DNA from: Bradyrhizobium sp.
GTDB lineage: Bacteria > Pseudomonadota > Alphaproteobacteria > Rhizobiales > Xanthobacteraceae
DNA length: 5,370 nucleotides
Assembly: GCA_013695565.1 (NCBI GenBank)
Contig: JACDAG010000749.1
Coordinates: forward strand, 1-5,370
Direction of reading: 5' to 3'
In this document: one piece after another, positions 4,489-5,370 of the stretch
Layout: the number at the start of each line of letters is the position of its first letter
How positions within the stretch are numbered: the stretch's first letter is position 1
Position numbers and translations under genes: made by a program
Notes under the pieces: generated by a model
What the model was told of the DNA's origin: nothing
What the model saw: the letters and a program-made list of their open reading frames with translations, nothing else
Database searches by the model: none

Positions 4489-5370
4489 ATGTCCATGCCT
4501 GCCTTGTTCAAGGGCCGTCTGTCGATCCCCGTGATCGGCGCGCCGCTGTTCATCATTTCGGTGCCTGATCTGGTGATCGCGCAATGCAAAGCGGGCGTGG
4601 TCGGATCGTTTCCGGCGTTGAATGCGCGCCCGCCGGCGCTGCTCGACGAATGGCTGGCGCGGATCAAGGAAGAACTCGCGGCCCACGACAAGGCGCACCC
4701 GGAAGCGCTGTCGGCGCCGTTCGCGGTCAACCAGATCGTGCACAAGTCGAACAACCGCCTCGATCAGGATCTGGCGCTTTGCGAGAAGCACAAGGTGCCG
4801 ATGATGATCACTTCGCTCGGCGCGCGTGAAGAGCTCAACCAGGCCGCCCACGGCTGGGGCTGCATCGTGTTCCACGACGTCATCAACCAGAGATTCGCGC
4901 ACAAGGCGGTCGAGAAGGGCGCCGACGGCCTGATCCTGGTTTCGGCGGGCGCCGGCGGCCATGCCGGTGAAATCTCGCCATTGGCGTTCGTGGCGGAGAC
5001 ACGGCAATGGTTCGACGGCCCGATCGCGTTGTCGGGCGCGATCGCGAACGGCCGCGCCATTCGTGCCGCACGCATATTGGGCGCCGATTTTGCCTATATC
5101 GGCTCCGCCTTCATCGCCACCGCGGAGGCCAATGCGGTCGAGGGCTACAAGCAGATGATCACGTCGTCGGGCGCGGAAGACATCGTCTATTCCAACCTGT
5201 TCACCGGCGTGCACGGCAATTACCTGAAGCCGTCGATCGTCGCTGCCGGCATGGACCCGGAAAACCTGCCGACTTCGGATCCATCGAAAATGAGTTTCGG
5301 TACCGATGCATCGGGCGAGCGGGCAAAGCCGAAGGCCTGGAAGGAAATCTGGGGCTCGGGCCAGGGCGTC
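4489..5370 (+). CDS. nitronate monooxygenase (2-nitropropane dioxygenase family), 3'-truncated by the window
   Basis: The first 294 codons are visible and the frame is open to the right edge; family members are usually a little over 300 residues, so little is missing. Nitronate monooxygenases are cytoplasmic FMN enzymes with a TIM-barrel fold that oxidise alkyl nitronates (such as propionate 3-nitronate) with O2 to carbonyl compounds and nitrite. Visible motifs are the N-terminal IPVIGAPLFIIS (13-24), GVVGSFPALNARP near 42-54, SAGAGGHAG with the expected catalytic His158, and the phosphate-binding stretch ALSGAIANGRAIRAARILGADFAYIGSAF (about 183-211). Some family members are enoyl-ACP reductases (FabK) or have unknown substrates, so the exact reaction is inferred. 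The gene has its own candidate promoter and structured leader and is separated from upstream genes by the intergenic repeat. The start is fixed by AAGGA nine bases upstream. Confidence 0.9.
   Translation, partial: MSMPALFKGRLSIPVIGAPLFIISVPDLVIAQCKAGVVGSFPALNARPPALLDEWLARIKEELAAHDKAHPEALSAPFAVNQIVHKSNNRLDQDLALCEKHKVPMMITSLGAREELNQAAHGWGCIVFHDVINQRFAHKAVEKGADGLILVSAGAGGHAGEISPLAFVAETRQWFDGPIALSGAIANGRAIRAARILGADFAYIGSAFIATAEANAVEGYKQMITSSGAEDIVYSNLFTGVHGNYLKPSIVAAGMDPENLPTSDPSKMSFGTDASGERAKPKAWKEIWGSGQGV

Noticed and set aside
4444..5214. Minus-strand open frame (256 codons) opposite the nitronate monooxygenase
   Set aside because: The plus strand encodes a clear FMN enzyme across the same bases; the antisense product has shadow-like composition.

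Overview
The window is a GC-rich stretch of chromosome that reads as an alphaproteobacterium of the Bradyrhizobium / Rhodopseudomonas / Nitrobacter group. This assignment comes from remembered protein resemblance (an NdvA-type glucan exporter, a second HisE-like protein, a DedA-type protein beginning MLKR...), from a palindromic intergenic repeat of a kind common in that group, and from codon usage. No search was run. It looks like ordinary core or near-core chromosome: there is no transposase, integrase, tRNA, CRISPR array or phage gene.

Layout. On the minus strand lie the first 166 codons of an ndvA-like ABC exporter (start at 500, running off the left edge) and, upstream of it, a complete periplasmic substrate-binding protein of the NMT1/SsuA type (1665 to 601). 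A 274-base divergent region follows. From 1940 everything is on the plus strand: a small secreted Gly/Tyr-rich repeat protein with a strong Shine-Dalgarno and a plausible general-stress (EcfG-type) promoter, closed by a textbook rho-independent terminator (2410-2443); a HisE-like MazG-fold protein with an unusual basic C-terminal tail; a DedA/VTT membrane protein; a secreted protein with a proline-rich linker and six C-terminal cysteines; a structured intergenic repeat of about 93 bases; and the first 294 codons of a nitronate monooxygenase, which runs off the right edge.

How the genes fit together. The HisE-like, DedA and six-cysteine genes are on the same strand with gaps of roughly 45-70 bases and no convincing terminator between them, so they may share a transcript, but nothing shows a common pathway. 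The Gly/Tyr-rich gene appears to be a single-gene unit. The nitronate monooxygenase seems to have its own promoter and a 5' leader with overlapping inverted repeats.

I found no clear undescribed multi-gene system. The points most worth a second look are the putative EcfG promoter of the Gly/Tyr-rich gene, the HisE-like protein with its lysine/arginine-rich tail, the unassigned six-cysteine protein, the intergenic repeat abutting that gene's stop codon, and the structured leader before the nitronate monooxygenase.
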